From positions 1 to 64,000 of the forward strand of contig NZ_JACIDV010000016.1 in NCBI RefSeq assembly GCF_014196515.1: a DNA stretch of 64,000 bases, written 5' to 3'. The notes under the pieces were generated by a model. It did no database searches, was not told the DNA's origin, and saw only the letters and a list, made by a program, of their open reading frames with translations. Positions 1 through 9,859 of the stretch are shown piece by piece. This DNA comes from Rhizobium skierniewicense. Lineage in GTDB: Bacteria; Pseudomonadota; Alphaproteobacteria; Rhizobiales; Rhizobiaceae. Both the position numbers and the translations under genes were made by a program. The stretch's first letter is position 1. Each line of letters begins with the position of its first letter.

Positions 1-87
1 AGAGCCGTCTGTTCGGGAGCAGGTTTCTTCAACATGTCCCAATGAATCATAACCCCCCCGATGTGACCAGGGGTTTGTCAGCAGTCT

Positions 88-106
88 GACCCGCCAGAGG
101 CGGGTC
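88..106. terminator. GC-rich hairpin downstream of clpX
   Basis: An 8-bp perfect stem (GACCCGCC with GGCGGGTC) and AGA loop lie 30 bases beyond the clpX stop. The pyrimidine run (TCTTTC) follows on the plus strand, so on the clpX strand it is a hairpin without a U-tract. It could protect the clpX 3' end or act as a weak terminator. Bases 1-87 hold no gene that I can see. Confidence 0.35.
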
Positions 107-135
107 TTTCACTGTGATCAACGGTTGATGAGAGA

Positions 136-1413
136 TCAGGCCGAAACGTTGGCTTTCTCTTCCTGACGATCCGCATAGATGTAGAGAGGACGCGCGGCGC
201 CGCTGACGACCTCGTCAGAGATGACAACCTCGCGAACACCTTCCAGCGTCGGCAACTCGAACATCGTATCGAGCAGGATCTTCTCCATGATCGAACGCAA
301 TCCACGAGCACCGGTCTTGCGGGTAATCGCCTTGCGGGCGATCTCCCGAAGAGCATCTCCCTGGAACGTCAGTTCCACGTCTTCCATCTCGAACAAACGC
401 TGGTACTGCTTGATCAGCGCGTTCTTCGGCTCCGACAGAATCTGGATCAGCGCATCCTCATCGAGATCCTCGAGCGTTGCCAGAACGGGCAGACGACCGA
501 TGAATTCCGGGATAAGGCCGAACTTGACCAGATCTTCCGGCTCGAGTTCGCGCAGCACTTCTCCAACACGACGATCGTCTTCCGCCTTCACCGTCGCGCC
601 AAACCCAATGGAGGTCTTTTCGCCACGGGCAGAAATGATCTTGTCGAGGCCAGCGAACGCACCGCCGCAGATGAACAGGATGTTGGTCGTATCCACCTGC
701 AGGAACTCCTGCTGCGGATGCTTGCGTCCACCCTGTGGAGGAACGGAGGCAACCGTGCCTTCCATGATCTTCAGAAGCGCCTGCTGAACGCCCTCGCCCG
801 ACACGTCACGCGTAATCGACGGGTTGTCCGACTTGCGGGAAATCTTGTCCACTTCGTCGATGTAGACGATGCCGCGCTGGGCGCGTTCAACGTTGTAGTC
901 GGCAGACTGGAGCAGCTTGAGAATGATGTTTTCAACATCTTCACCCACATAACCGGCTTCGGTCAGTGTTGTTGCGTCAGCCATGGTGAAGGGAACGTCG
1001 ATGATGCGCGCGAGTGTCTGCGCCAGATAGGTCTTACCGCAACCGGTTGGACCTACGAGCATGATGTTCGACTTCGCCAGCTCGATTTCACCGTTCTTGG
1101 AGGCGTGAGCCAGGCGCTTGTAATGGTTGTGAACCGCCACAGACAGGATTTTCTTCGCCTGCTTCTGGCCGATAACATACTCATCGAGGATCTTGATGAT
1201 GTCCTGCGGGGTGGGCACACCCTCGCGCGACTTCACCATCGATGTCTTGTTCTCCTCGCGGATGATATCCATGCACAATTCGACGCATTCATCGCAGATG
1301 AATACCGTCGGTCCGGCAATGAGTTTCCGGACTTCGTGCTGGCTCTTGCCGCAGAATGAACAATAGAGTGTATTCTTAGAGTCGCCGCCGTTGCTGCCGC
1401 TGACTTTGCTCAT
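136..1413 (-). CDS. clpX: ATP-dependent Clp protease ATP-binding subunit ClpX
   Basis: AAA+ unfoldase that recognises tagged cytoplasmic substrates, unfolds them and feeds them into ClpP. The 425-residue length matches full ClpX. The N-terminal zinc-binding domain has four cysteines (18, 21, 40, 43). Walker A GPTGCGKT is at 121-128 and Walker B with VYIDEVDK at 183-190. The RKH substrate loop (230-232) and the IGF loop that docks on ClpP (269-271) are both intact. The ATG start has a GGAAGGAAAG Shine-Dalgarno close upstream. It follows clpP on the same strand with a 361-bp gap, so it may have its own promoter as well as read-through. In many rhizobia lon follows next; it would lie outside the window. 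Confidence 0.98.
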   Translation of the reverse strand: MSKVSGSNGGDSKNTLYCSFCGKSQHEVRKLIAGPTVFICDECVELCMDIIREENKTSMVKSREGVPTPQDIIKILDEYVIGQKQAKKILSVAVHNHYKRLAHASKNGEIELAKSNIMLVGPTGCGKTYLAQTLARIIDVPFTMADATTLTEAGYVGEDVENIILKLLQSADYNVERAQRGIVYIDEVDKISRKSDNPSITRDVSGEGVQQALLKIMEGTVASVPPQGGRKHPQQEFLQVDTTNILFICGGAFAGLDKIISARGEKTSIGFGATVKAEDDRRVGEVLRELEPEDLVKFGLIPEFIGRLPVLATLEDLDEDALIQILSEPKNALIKQYQRLFEMEDVELTFQGDALREIARKAITRKTGARGLRSIMEKILLDTMFELPTLEGVREVVISDEVVSGAARPLYIYADRQEEKANVSA

Positions 1414-1774
1414 ATCTCTTTCCTTCCAGCACGCCGCAGTTCCGCCAAGCGAAACGCGGTCAACTTACCGTCCGCCGACATGGCCGCTTCGCTCAAGCTT
1501 CCCTGTCCGCTTCGTTCCCGGGGGGTACTAACCGCCTCAGGTGAAACACCCGAAAGCGGCGGCAACGAATTCCCCTCTACAGCCAAGGCAAGGCATGCCT
1601 CGGCATTTATCTCGTTATCAGCGCCCATAGCCGAATCAGGCTTTTGTTGGACGGCCACAAGCTATGTCATAAAAATTCAACACGGCCTTAATATCTACTA
1701 TTACCGCTTTATTTTCCCGTTTAAACCCCGAATGTGACTTCGATAGGTCGAATACGGTGCAACTCAGTGGCGGC
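1414..1774. other. clpP-clpX intergenic region, no gene supported
   Basis: This 361-bp spacer carries the clpX leader. An 82-codon minus-strand frame (1410-1658) overlaps the clpX start but has low-complexity composition and no recognisable family, so I do not call it. An AT-rich stretch at about 1665-1720 is the likeliest place for a clpX promoter; no convincing -35/-10 pair was fixed. Confidence 0.5.
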
Positions 1775-2407
1775 CTAGCTGGCGACAGCGCCCTCAAGTT
1801 CCTGACGCGATGTCAGGATTTTGTCGATGACGCCCCAGTTCTTGGCCTCATCAGCATCCATGAAGTGGTCACGATCAAGCGTATTTTCAACTTCATCAAG
1901 CGTACGACCGGTGTGCTTCACATAGACGTCATTGAGGCGGCGTTTCATTTTGATGATGTCGCGTGCATGGCGCTCGATGTCGGATGCCTGCCCCTGGAAA
2001 CCGCCAGATGGTTGATGAACCATGATACGGGCGTTCGGTGTGCAGAAGCGCATGCCCTTTTCACCGGCGGCCAGCAATAGCGACCCCATCGAAGCGGCCT
2101 GGCCGACGCAGAGCGTGGATACGGCGGGACGAATAAACTGCATCGTATCGTAAATCGCCATGCCGGCCGTCACCACACCGCCTGGAGAATTGATGTACAG
2201 CGCGATTTCCTTCTTCGGGTTTTCCGATTCGAGGAAAAGCAGCTGGGCGCAAACGAGCGACGCCATATGATCTTCCACCGGACCAGTCAGGAAGATGATC
2301 CGCTCTTTCAAAAGACGCGAGTAGATATCATAGGACCGTTCGCCGCGATTGGTCTGCTCAACGACCATTGGCACCAGAGCCATGGCGGTATCAACTGGAT
2401 TTGTCAT
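1775..2407 (-). CDS. clpP: ATP-dependent Clp protease proteolytic subunit ClpP
   Basis: Serine peptidase that forms the double-heptamer chamber of the cytoplasmic Clp protease. The 210-residue product has the complete catalytic triad: Ser106 in GQAASMGS, His131 in MVHQPSGG and Asp180 in DRDHFM. The [10 protein letters not shown] segment near residue 40 and the LYINSPGG hydrophobic strand near 70 are typical. The ATG is preceded by AAAGGA at a good distance. It lies upstream of clpX on the same strand, so peptidase and unfoldase are encoded together. Rhizobia usually carry further clpP copies; this one, linked to clpX, is the housekeeping type. Confidence 0.98.
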   Translation of the reverse strand: MTNPVDTAMALVPMVVEQTNRGERSYDIYSRLLKERIIFLTGPVEDHMASLVCAQLLFLESENPKKEIALYINSPGGVVTAGMAIYDTMQFIRPAVSTLCVGQAASMGSLLLAAGEKGMRFCTPNARIMVHQPSGGFQGQASDIERHARDIIKMKRRLNDVYVKHTGRTLDEVENTLDRDHFMDADEAKNWGVIDKILTSRQELEGAVAS

Positions 2408-2862
2408 GTCCGTCCTTTGTCAACTCTTACCCGGAGCCGTTGGCATCCGGAATCAATTCTATTCGTCTACTCTCTACATAGAGTGTGATTGCCCGGTTCT
2501 TCAAGACTGAGGTGACGGATATCCTTAATGACGTCCCGGCAAAATCACGTGTCGCCTTACAGGGCTGCATGAAAAGGCACCATGGCTAATCCAGCTATAA
2601 GTGGCCTCATCAACCGTGAAACGCAATAGTGGTCAACCAACGGTTAAACCTTCGACAATAAAACAATCGTAGCCTCTCGTAACGTGAAGTAGAAACGACT
2701 TCTTAGTTTTTCATCGTGATAGTGTCGCCGAGCCGGATTTTTATCACCTGCGGGTGATTAAAGGATTTTTGCTGGGAAAGATTTCAAGATGGCAATGCGG
2801 CCGCGCGAAAAGCGGTGCGGTGGTGTCGTCGATAAGCCGTTCAGACAGATGGGATTTGATCA
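2408..2862. other. Divergent intergenic region clpP / diguanylate cyclase
   Basis: This 455-bp stretch holds the promoters of clpP (minus) and of the cyclase (plus). I see no ORF worth calling. A small hairpin (ATCACC-TGCG-GGTGAT, 2743-2758) sits about 105 bases before the cyclase start. No confident promoter hexamers were identified. Confidence 0.4.
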
Positions 2863-4110
2863 GTGTTAGACGCCAAGACGGGCATGCTCATTTGGTCTAT
2901 GGAAAGCTTGACGCTTTCAGCCGTGTTGGCCGTACTGTGGTTGCACAACACCACGAAAAAGCATCACTTGTGTTTTGCTTCCGGCTTCGCGCTTGTCGGC
3001 ATCGGCGCCATTCTGGTCGCGCTACGCGGATCCATCCCCGATTTCCTGTCCATCCAGATCGGTAACATTTCTGTGCTGGCGGCGTTCAGTTTTTGGCTGG
3101 CGGCTCTTCTGCTACTGGAGAACCGCCGCATCGAAGGCTGGATTGCCATCCCGGCGCTGACCTGGATCGCCTTCATGTTCGTTCCACCCGTGCGCGACAC
3201 CATGGCAGCGCGGGTCATCCTCTATCATGCCTGCGCCGCCATAGGCTATTTCATGCTGGCTGGCGTTTTGCTGACATCGAAGGACTTCATTTCCAAAACC
3301 CGGAAAGTGCTGGCAGCAGCGCTCGTCATCCAGGCCTTCATGGGCGCAATCGCTGCCTCTCTTGTTATTCCCTATAATTACGCGACGGGCCAGATCGTGC
3401 CGCTGACGACCCCGGTTGCCATCGCAGGCGCGTTCGGCTTCGTCGTCTTGATGATGATCAGCGTTAAAATGTTCATGGAAGACGCGGAACGACGGCTGCA
3501 CCGTCTTGCCATGACCGACCATCTGACCGGAACGCTGAACCGTCGTGGTTTGATGGAAGAGTTTAGGAGGCTGAAAACAGGGCTTGTCGGCACATCGAAA
3601 CATCTGGGTTTCATCCTCTTCGATATCGACAACTTCAAAAAGATCAACGATGCCTACGGCCACCAATGTGGCGACGAGGTGCTGGTCAGGTTCTGTGGGC
3701 AGGCCTGCCAGATCGTGGAAGGCCAGGGCTTGTTGATCCGGATGGGTGGCGAGGAGTTCGGTTGCCTGGTCGAGACGGACGACCCCGCCAAGGTTGCAAT
3801 CCTGGCAGAAGCCATCCGTATTCGGTTCAGCCGTCTGGAGATTGTCGCAGATGGCAAACCGTTTTCGGCAACGGTCAGCGCAGGGGTGTTTTGCCAGACT
3901 GCTGATGACGCGGTCCTCGACATCCTGCTGACGATGTCAGACCGCGCACTTTACGGCGCCAAGAAGGAAGGTCGCAACCGCACGGTGGTGCGTGACGGCT
4001 CCATCAACATTGTCGTGCCAGCCAATGACCGAGACGAGGACCCATGCGACAACAATGCCGATAGACAGGTGGCAGCCTTGACGCGCATATCGCATATCGC
4101 CAATCGATAG
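2863..4110 (+). CDS. Membrane-anchored diguanylate cyclase (GGDEF)
   Basis: Makes cyclic-di-GMP from two GTP. Residues 1-205 hold about six hydrophobic segments, forming a membrane sensor module I do not recognise. The GGDEF domain starts at [10 protein letters not shown] (219-228) and carries the active-site GGEEF signature at 295-299, so catalysis should be possible. The RxxD inhibitory site that normally lies just before the signature is absent (EGQG in its place), suggesting no product inhibition. I use the GTG at 2863, with a modest GGGA element upstream; an ATG 21 bases further in is possible. It stands alone, with the peptidase gene 66 bp downstream. The input signal is unknown. Confidence 0.9.
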   Translation: MLDAKTGMLIWSMESLTLSAVLAVLWLHNTTKKHHLCFASGFALVGIGAILVALRGSIPDFLSIQIGNISVLAAFSFWLAALLLLENRRIEGWIAIPALTWIAFMFVPPVRDTMAARVILYHACAAIGYFMLAGVLLTSKDFISKTRKVLAAALVIQAFMGAIAASLVIPYNYATGQIVPLTTPVAIAGAFGFVVLMMISVKMFMEDAERRLHRLAMTDHLTGTLNRRGLMEEFRRLKTGLVGTSKHLGFILFDIDNFKKINDAYGHQCGDEVLVRFCGQACQIVEGQGLLIRMGGEEFGCLVETDDPAKVAILAEAIRIRFSRLEIVADGKPFSATVSAGVFCQTADDAVLDILLTMSDRALYGAKKEGRNRTVVRDGSINIVVPANDRDEDPCDNNADRQVAALTRISHIANR

Positions 4111-4176
4111 ACCACGACTTGACCTTTGCACGCCCGGGATTCCATCATGCCGTACACAGGCAATAGAGGGTTCGTC

Positions 4177-5934
4177 ATGCGCGTCAGGTTTTTCACAAGC
4201 CTTTTGATATCGTCCGCACTCATCACCGGTTCCGCTCAGGCGCAACAGGCATCGGACACGCTGGCGCCTGAACGGGCAACCGGTACAAAAGCAGCAACCC
4301 GTGTCGAAACGAAAGATTTCATGGTTGCGGCGGCCAATCCTCTTGCCTCGGAAGCGGGCCGGAAGGTCATCGCTGATGGCGGCAACGCCATCGACGCACT
4401 CGTTGCCGTGCAAACGGTTCTGGGCCTCGTCGAACCCCAGAGTTCCGGCCTGGGTGGCGGTGGCTTCCTTGTCTATTACGACGCAGCAGCCAAAAAGCTG
4501 ACCACGTTCGACGGACGCGAAACTGCGCCGATGGAAGCGACACCGAAGCTCTTCCTCGATGAGAGCGGCCAGCCGCTGAAATTCATGGATGCCGTCATAG
4601 GTGGTCGTTCGGTCGGCACACCGGGAACGGTGCGCCTGCTCTCCGACGTCCATAAAAAATACGGAAAAACGCCGTGGGCAGAGCTTTTCAAACCGGCGGA
4701 AACGCTCGCCTCCCAAGGTTTCAAGGTCTCGCCACGCCTCGCATCGCTGATCGCGTCGGACGGTGAAAGGCTGAAAAAATACGACGGACCACGTGGCTAT
4801 TTCTACGATGCCTCCGGCGCGTCGCTGAAGGCAGGCACCGTCCTGAAAAACCCAGCCTATGCACAAACGCTCAAAACCATTGCGACCAAGGGCGCGGATG
4901 CGTTTTACACCGGGCCGATTGCCGAGGCCATCGTCAAGACAGTGCGAGAGGCAGCTGGCAATCCCGGCGTGCTCTCAATGGCAGACCTTGCGAATTATCG
5001 GACCAAGGAGCGTGAGCCGGTCTGCGCCACATATCGCGCGCTGGATGTCTGCGGGATGGGCCCGCCCTCCTCTGGTGCAGTCGCCGTCGGCCAGATGCTG
5101 GGCACCCTCGAAAACTTCGACATCAAGGCGCTCGGACCGGAAAATGTCGAAAGCTGGCGCCTGATCGGCGACGCACAGCGGCTGGCCTTCGCAGACCGGG
5201 AACGCTACCTGGCAGACCCCGATTTCCTTCCACTTCCCACCAAGGGCTTGCTGACGAAGGACTATCTTGCGACGCGCGCATCGCTTTTGGATGGCGACAA
5301 GCCGCTTGGCGCCGACGAGGTCAAAGCGGGCGAACCGCAATGGGATCACGCAATGCTCTATGGCCGTGGCCCGACACTGGAGATGCCATCCACCAGTCAT
5401 TTCGTGATCGTCGACCGCCAAGGCAATGTGGTGTCCATGACGACGACCATCGAAAGCGGTTTTGGGTCGCGGCTGATGACCAACGGCTTCCTTCTCAACA
5501 ACGAGTTGACCGATTTTTCCTTCAAGACACATGATGGCGGGCTACCGGTCGCCAACCGGGTGGAGCCGGGAAAACGCCCGCGTTCCTCCATGGCACCGAC
5601 AATCGTCATGAAGGACGGCAAGCCGCTTCTGGCCATCGGCTCGCCCGGCGGCAGTCAGATCATCGGCTACGTTGCGCAGGCGCTGATTGCCTATATCGAC
5701 TGGGGCATGCCGGTGGAAAAGATCGTGGCGCAACCACACCTGATCAATCGCTTCGGCACCTATGATATCGAGGCGGGCACGGATGCTGAAAAGTTTGCAG
5801 AACCGCTGAAAGCCATGGGTTATGAGGTGAAGCCGGGCGAGATGAACTCAGGACTGCAAGCCATTGAGATCACAGGAAACGGACTTGTTGGCAGCGCCGA
5901 TCCACGTCGTGAAGGTGTGGCTGTCGGCGAATAG
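4177..5934 (+). CDS. ggt: Gamma-glutamyltransferase (periplasmic)
   Basis: N-terminal nucleophile hydrolase that cleaves the gamma-glutamyl bond of glutathione and transfers it to water or amino acids. The precursor of 585 residues has a cleavable signal peptide (about 1-22, ending AQA) and cuts itself before Thr406 in PSTSHFV to give the large and small subunits. The glycine-rich LGSPGG-like oxyanion stretch (AIGSPGGSQ) is in the small subunit. A TTG at 4126 would extend the frame upstream, but GAGGG sits six bases before the ATG at 4177 and the signal peptide begins there, so 4177 is chosen. A P450 gene follows 41 bp downstream and may be cotranscribed. Confidence 0.95.
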   Translation: MRVRFFTSLLISSALITGSAQAQQASDTLAPERATGTKAATRVETKDFMVAAANPLASEAGRKVIADGGNAIDALVAVQTVLGLVEPQSSGLGGGGFLVYYDAAAKKLTTFDGRETAPMEATPKLFLDESGQPLKFMDAVIGGRSVGTPGTVRLLSDVHKKYGKTPWAELFKPAETLASQGFKVSPRLASLIASDGERLKKYDGPRGYFYDASGASLKAGTVLKNPAYAQTLKTIATKGADAFYTGPIAEAIVKTVREAAGNPGVLSMADLANYRTKEREPVCATYRALDVCGMGPPSSGAVAVGQMLGTLENFDIKALGPENVESWRLIGDAQRLAFADRERYLADPDFLPLPTKGLLTKDYLATRASLLDGDKPLGADEVKAGEPQWDHAMLYGRGPTLEMPSTSHFVIVDRQGNVVSMTTTIESGFGSRLMTNGFLLNNELTDFSFKTHDGGLPVANRVEPGKRPRSSMAPTIVMKDGKPLLAIGSPGGSQIIGYVAQALIAYIDWGMPVEKIVAQPHLINRFGTYDIEAGTDAEKFAEPLKAMGYEVKPGEMNSGLQAIEITGNGLVGSADPRREGVAVGE

Positions 5935-5975
5935 AATCACTTCCGTGAGCGGTTGGTTTGCGATAGGGATCGGGC

Positions 5976-7223
5976 ATGAAAAACGTGCCTGATTTCCTCC
6001 ACATCGACACCGAGAAACGGTCTGTGTCGCTCAACGCTCGCAACCCCGCCTTTTATGGCAATCCCAACCTCGTTTATGAGGCGTTGCATGAGCACTGCCC
6101 AACCTTTTATTGGCAAGAGCAGAAGCAGTGGTTCTTTACCGGCTATGACCATGTGAACGCTTTGCTGCGCGACAGGCGCTTTGGACGACAAATCCTACAT
6201 GTCGCGACCCGTGAAGAGATAGGTCTTCCCCAGCCCTTAGAGCACGTCAGGCATTTCGATGCGGCTGAGCGTCATTCGCTGCTGGAAATAGAACCGCCGG
6301 AGCACACGAGGCTCAGGACGTTGGTGAACCGCGCTTTCGTATCGCGCCATGTGGAAAAGATGAAGCCGGAGATCGAAGCACTCGCCAATGGTCTGATCGA
6401 CCGCTTCGAGACGAAGGGCAAGACGGAGTTGCTGTCATCCTTTGCGGATATCATTCCCGTGACGATGATTGCGCGGATGATCGGCATTCCCGAAGAGATG
6501 GGTCCGCAGCTTCTGAAATGGTCGCACGCCTATGTCGGCATGTATATGTTCAAGCGAAGCCATGAGGATGAGCTGGCCGCAGATAGCGCCGCTCAGGAAT
6601 TTTCCGAGTACGTCCGCAGCGTGATCGAAGAGCGCCGGGCCGAACCGAAGGACGATCTTCTGAGCCACATGATCCACACGGAGCATAAGGGGCAGTATCT
6701 TACCGATGACGAGCTGATTTCGACCACCATCGTTCTGCTGAACGCCGGGCACGAGGCAACCGTTCACCAGATTGGCAACTCCGTGCGCGTCATCCTCGAA
6801 AGCGGCCACGACCCTGGCCTGCTGTTTCAGGACGAGGCGTCGACCGAGAGAGTGGTTGAGGAAACGTTGCGCATCGGAGCCCCGGTGCACATCTTCCAAC
6901 GCTGGGCGCTGGAGCGGGTCGAGATTGACGGGATCACGTTCAAACGTGGTGACAAAGTCAGCCTCATCCTCGCCGCTGCCAATCTCGATCCGCGCAAATT
7001 CAGCGAACCGCTGACCTTCAAGCCCGACCGTGCCGAAGCACCCAACCTGTCTTTTGGCGCAGGCATTCACTTCTGTATCGGCGCGCCGCTGGCAAGGCTG
7101 GAACTGAACATCGTGTTGCCACTGCTGTTCAAGCGACTGCCGGGTCTGCGCATATCAAAGCGGCCAACGGTGAAGGATGTGTATCATTTCCATGGGCTGG
7201 AGCGGCTGGATCTGGTTTGGTGA
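5976..7223 (+). CDS. Cytochrome P450, soluble bacterial class
   Basis: Heme monooxygenase of 415 residues without a membrane anchor, so probably cytoplasmic and fed by ferredoxin or a similar partner not encoded nearby. The heme ligand is Cys367 in SFGAGIHFCIGAPLARLEL, the K-helix ExxR is at 296-299 (ETLR), and the I-helix oxygen-binding motif is AGHEAT (257-262). The I-helix has Ala at the position usually held by Thr, with Thr262 one place later, an ordinary variation. Substrate cannot be told from the sequence. It lies 41 bp after ggt and converges on a cupin gene. Confidence 0.93.
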   Translation: MKNVPDFLHIDTEKRSVSLNARNPAFYGNPNLVYEALHEHCPTFYWQEQKQWFFTGYDHVNALLRDRRFGRQILHVATREEIGLPQPLEHVRHFDAAERHSLLEIEPPEHTRLRTLVNRAFVSRHVEKMKPEIEALANGLIDRFETKGKTELLSSFADIIPVTMIARMIGIPEEMGPQLLKWSHAYVGMYMFKRSHEDELAADSAAQEFSEYVRSVIEERRAEPKDDLLSHMIHTEHKGQYLTDDELISTTIVLLNAGHEATVHQIGNSVRVILESGHDPGLLFQDEASTERVVEETLRIGAPVHIFQRWALERVEIDGITFKRGDKVSLILAAANLDPRKFSEPLTFKPDRAEAPNLSFGAGIHFCIGAPLARLELNIVLPLLFKRLPGLRISKRPTVKDVYHFHGLERLDLVW

Positions 7224-7232
7224 TGATGAGCG

Positions 7233-7589
7233 TCACAACCTGACGACATAATCCTTGCGAGTCGTTTCAATCACTTCCCAGCTTCCTTTGAAGCCGGGTC
7301 TGAGGATCATGCGGTCGCCGGTTTTCAGGTGGATGGGCTCGGCACCGTCTTCGGTCAGAATGGAATGCCCTTCCAGAATGTTGAAATATTCCCACTCGTC
7401 ATATTCAACGCGCCATTTCCCGGGCGTCGATTGCCAGATACCGGCGTAAAGGCCGCCGGTGGCTTCCTCGATATTCCAGGTGGTGAATTGAGGGTCGCCC
7501 GAGATCAGCCGGTCGGGTGCGGGAGCACCCGCCTCAGGCTGGACGTTTGCGAGGTCACCCTCGGGCTTGAAATTGAGACGAAGCGTCAT
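7233..7589 (-). CDS. Small cupin-domain protein (DUF861 type)
   Basis: A 118-residue single beta-barrel cupin. The core is DEWEYFNILEGHSILTEDG followed by GDRMILRPGFKGSWEV, as in the (S)-ureidoglycine aminohydrolase-like DUF861/Cupin_3 family, whose members often have unknown substrates. A frame start at 7643 would overlap the upstream gene by 35 bases; the ATG at 7589 has AAAGG seven bases ahead and matches the usual N-terminus, so it is used. It lies 19 bp after the O-acetylhomoserine sulfhydrylase gene on the same strand and is likely cotranscribed with it. Confidence 0.85.
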   Translation of the reverse strand: MTLRLNFKPEGDLANVQPEAGAPAPDRLISGDPQFTTWNIEEATGGLYAGIWQSTPGKWRVEYDEWEYFNILEGHSILTEDGAEPIHLKTGDRMILRPGFKGSWEVIETTRKDYVVRL

Positions 7590-7608
7590 GGGCGACCTTT
7601 CTTTTTGA

Positions 7609-8892
7609 TCAAACCTTGGCGAGCGCTTGCTCAAGGTCTGCAATGATGTCTTTCACATCCTCGATACCGATGGACAGGCGCACGACATCGGGTCCGGCAC
7701 CGGCTGCAGTTTGCTGTTCAGGGGTCAGTTGCGCATGTGTGGTGGATGCGGGGTGGATCACCAGAGACCGGGTGTCGCCGATATTGGCAAGATGCGAAAA
7801 CAGTTGCAGCCCTTCGACCAGCGCCTTTCCGATATCGTAGCCGCCCTTCACGCCGAAAGTGAAAACGGAACCCGCGCCTTTTGGCGAGTAGCGCTGCTGG
7901 AGCGCATAGTTGTCACTGTCCTCCAGACCGGCATAGTTGACCCAACTCACCTTTGGATGCGCTCTCAGCCACTTGGCAACGGCAAGGGCGTTGTCGGAAT
8001 GGCGCTGGACGCGCAGCGGTAGCGTTTCTATTCCGGTGAGAATGAGGAAGGCATTGAACGGCGCGATGGAGGGGCCGAGGTCCCGCAGACCCAACACACG
8101 GGTTGCGATGGCAAAAGCAAAATTGCCAAAGGTCTGATGCAGAACGACGCCGGAATATTCGGGTCTTGGCTGGGACAGCGCGGGATATTTATCGTTGGCC
8201 GACCAGTCGAACGTTCCGCCATCGACGATGATCCCACCCATGGAGTTTCCATGGCCGCCGAGAAATTTCGTCAGGGAGTGAACCACGATATCGGCACCAT
8301 GCTCAATGGGGCGCAGCAAATAGGGGCTGGCCATGGTGTTGTCGACGATCAAGGGGAGACCATGCTTGTGGGCGATCTCCGCAATCGCGGCGATATCCAC
8401 AAAGGTGCCACCGGGATTGGCGAGACTTTCGATGAAAATCGCCTTGGTGCGCTCATCGATCTGGCGTTCGAAACTTTCGGGATCGGCGGCATCCGCCCAG
8501 CGCACCTGCCAGCCAAATCCCTTGAAGGACTGGCCGAACTGGTTGATGGAGCCACCATAAAGCTGGCGTGCGGCGATGAAATTGTCACCCGATGTCAGCA
8601 GCGTGTGAAAAACGAGAAGCTGGGCGGCATGGCCGGACGCAACCGCAAGCGCGGCCGTGCCGCCTTCCAAGGCTGCCACCCGCTCTTCCAGAACCGCCTG
8701 CGTGGGGTTCATGATGCGGGTGTAGATGTTGCCGAATTCCTTCAGTCCGAACAAGGCAGCCGCGTGATCCGAATCGCGAAACGCGTAGGCGGTCGTCTGG
8801 TAAATCGGTGTGGCGCGCGCACCGGTGGTCGGGTCGGGTTCGGCACCGGCGTGAATGGCCAGCGTCGAAAAACCCGGATTGTTCTGTGACAT
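7609..8892 (-). CDS. metY: O-acetylhomoserine sulfhydrylase, PLP-dependent
   Basis: Converts O-acetylhomoserine and sulfide (or methanethiol) to homocysteine (or methionine) in the cytoplasm. The 427-residue product belongs to the Cys/Met metabolism PLP family: the PLP lysine is Lys209 in HSLTKFLGG, and the SGHAA and YTRIMNPT segments are typical of the MetY branch rather than the shorter MetB/MetC branch. The ATG at 8892 is preceded by GGAGGG; the 16-codon upstream extension has no such site. A perfect dyad (8960-8974) lies just upstream. I looked for a SAM-II riboswitch in the leader and did not find the conserved core. Confidence 0.93.
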   Translation of the reverse strand: MSQNNPGFSTLAIHAGAEPDPTTGARATPIYQTTAYAFRDSDHAAALFGLKEFGNIYTRIMNPTQAVLEERVAALEGGTAALAVASGHAAQLLVFHTLLTSGDNFIAARQLYGGSINQFGQSFKGFGWQVRWADAADPESFERQIDERTKAIFIESLANPGGTFVDIAAIAEIAHKHGLPLIVDNTMASPYLLRPIEHGADIVVHSLTKFLGGHGNSMGGIIVDGGTFDWSANDKYPALSQPRPEYSGVVLHQTFGNFAFAIATRVLGLRDLGPSIAPFNAFLILTGIETLPLRVQRHSDNALAVAKWLRAHPKVSWVNYAGLEDSDNYALQQRYSPKGAGSVFTFGVKGGYDIGKALVEGLQLFSHLANIGDTRSLVIHPASTTHAQLTPEQQTAAGAGPDVVRLSIGIEDVKDIIADLEQALAKV

Positions 8893-8959
8893 ATATCCCT
8901 CCAAATTACATTTGCCTGCTGTCAGGGCATGGGAAATCATACTGCGCCAGCAGCGAATG

Positions 8960-8974
8960 ATAAGTGCGACTTAT
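8960..8974. promoter_or_regulatory. 15-bp perfect dyad upstream of metY
   Basis: ATAAGT-GCG-ACTTAT is a perfect palindrome about 68 bases before the metY start. On the minus strand a TATGAT hexamer (8938-8943) could be the -10, and the dyad would then overlap the -35 region, the position expected for a repressor operator. No regulator gene sits beside it. Confidence 0.35.
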
Positions 8975-8982
8975 GCTAACTA

Positions 8983-9414
8983 TCATGCGATATTGAGACG
9001 TGGATGCTCAATGGCGGGACAACGGTTCATCACAACGTCTATGCCGTAAGCCTCGGCCCTGGCGGCTGCGTCATCATGCCGGACAGAAAGCTGGCCCCAG
9101 ATCACCTTTGGGCGTGGCGATAGCAAGATCACCTCGTCGACAATAGCAGGCAGGTTGTCTGCGGCGCGGAACACGTCGACCATGTCGATGGCCTCCGGAA
9201 TATCCGCGAGCTTGGCATAAACCTTCTGGCCGAGGATTTCCTTGCCCTCCTGCCCCGGATTGACCGGAAACACAGCGTATCCTCTGGACAGCAGAAACTG
9301 CATGACACCATAGCTGGGTCTGGATGAGTTGGGCGACGCTCCCAGAACGGCAATGGTTTTAACGTCGGTCAAAATCCGACAGATTGTTTCATCGTCGTAC
9401 GTTTCGTGGTTCAT
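8983..9414 (-). CDS. CoA-binding domain protein (YccU-like)
   Basis: A 143-residue Rossmann-fold protein. The nucleotide-binding start TIAVLGASPNSSRPSYGVM and the later YAVFPVNPGQEGKEILG and NRCPAIEHPRL segments are those of the CoA_binding_2 family (E. coli YccU). These proteins bind CoA; their role is not established. The first in-frame ATG (9552) lacks a ribosome-binding site. GGGAGG lies directly against ATG 9420 but six bases from ATG 9414, so 9414 is chosen. It is on the same strand as metY with a 90-bp gap. Confidence 0.88.
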   Translation of the reverse strand: MNHETYDDETICRILTDVKTIAVLGASPNSSRPSYGVMQFLLSRGYAVFPVNPGQEGKEILGQKVYAKLADIPEAIDMVDVFRAADNLPAIVDEVILLSPRPKVIWGQLSVRHDDAAARAEAYGIDVVMNRCPAIEHPRLNIA

Positions 9415-9859
9415 GGTCATCCTCCCAGACAAAACTGTGACGCCATTATCGGCGCGATGGGGCGTCGAAGAAAGCTTTTTCTCCAAGCTCTCTGTCTTCA
9501 CGCGGCGGAACTTACCACGAATGATTGCGTCATCACCCCTCTTAATCCACAATTGTACATTGTTTGTGCAATCTTTGTTCGTCGTATTTTAGAAACTACT
9601 GATAGTTACATTAGTAAGATGCGTTTTTTCTGGTTTCGGGTTCAAACACCTTTAAAAGACTCATATAAACGTTTGAAACCAACCCGCCTGCACGCTGCGG
9701 TTTTTGATAGGCGGGCTTTGTGAAGCCGCTCGACATTGATCGAATGACTGAAATGCGTGTGATAATCGGGTCGAGCCGCTGAAAGATCGCCTTTGGTGAG
9801 TGCAATGGATCCACAGTCATACTAGAGCTTGTCGAGGTTGGGTCATCAGCGAGTCTCCC
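9415..9859. other. Intergenic region upstream of the EamA transporter
   Basis: This 445-bp region is divergent between the CoA-binding gene and the transporter. It contains an AT-rich stretch (about 9540-9680) and a hairpin of CCCGCCT (9683-9689) with AGGCGGG (9709-9715) around a 19-base loop. I see no supported ORF. Confidence 0.4.

Noticed and set aside
1410-1658. 82-codon minus-strand frame between clpP and clpX
   Set aside because: Overlaps the clpX start, low-complexity composition, no family and no convincing ribosome-binding site.
8893-8982. SAM-II riboswitch before metY
   Set aside because: A search by eye for the conserved pseudoknot core and the UAAA/GCUAAA segments found no match in either phase of the leader.
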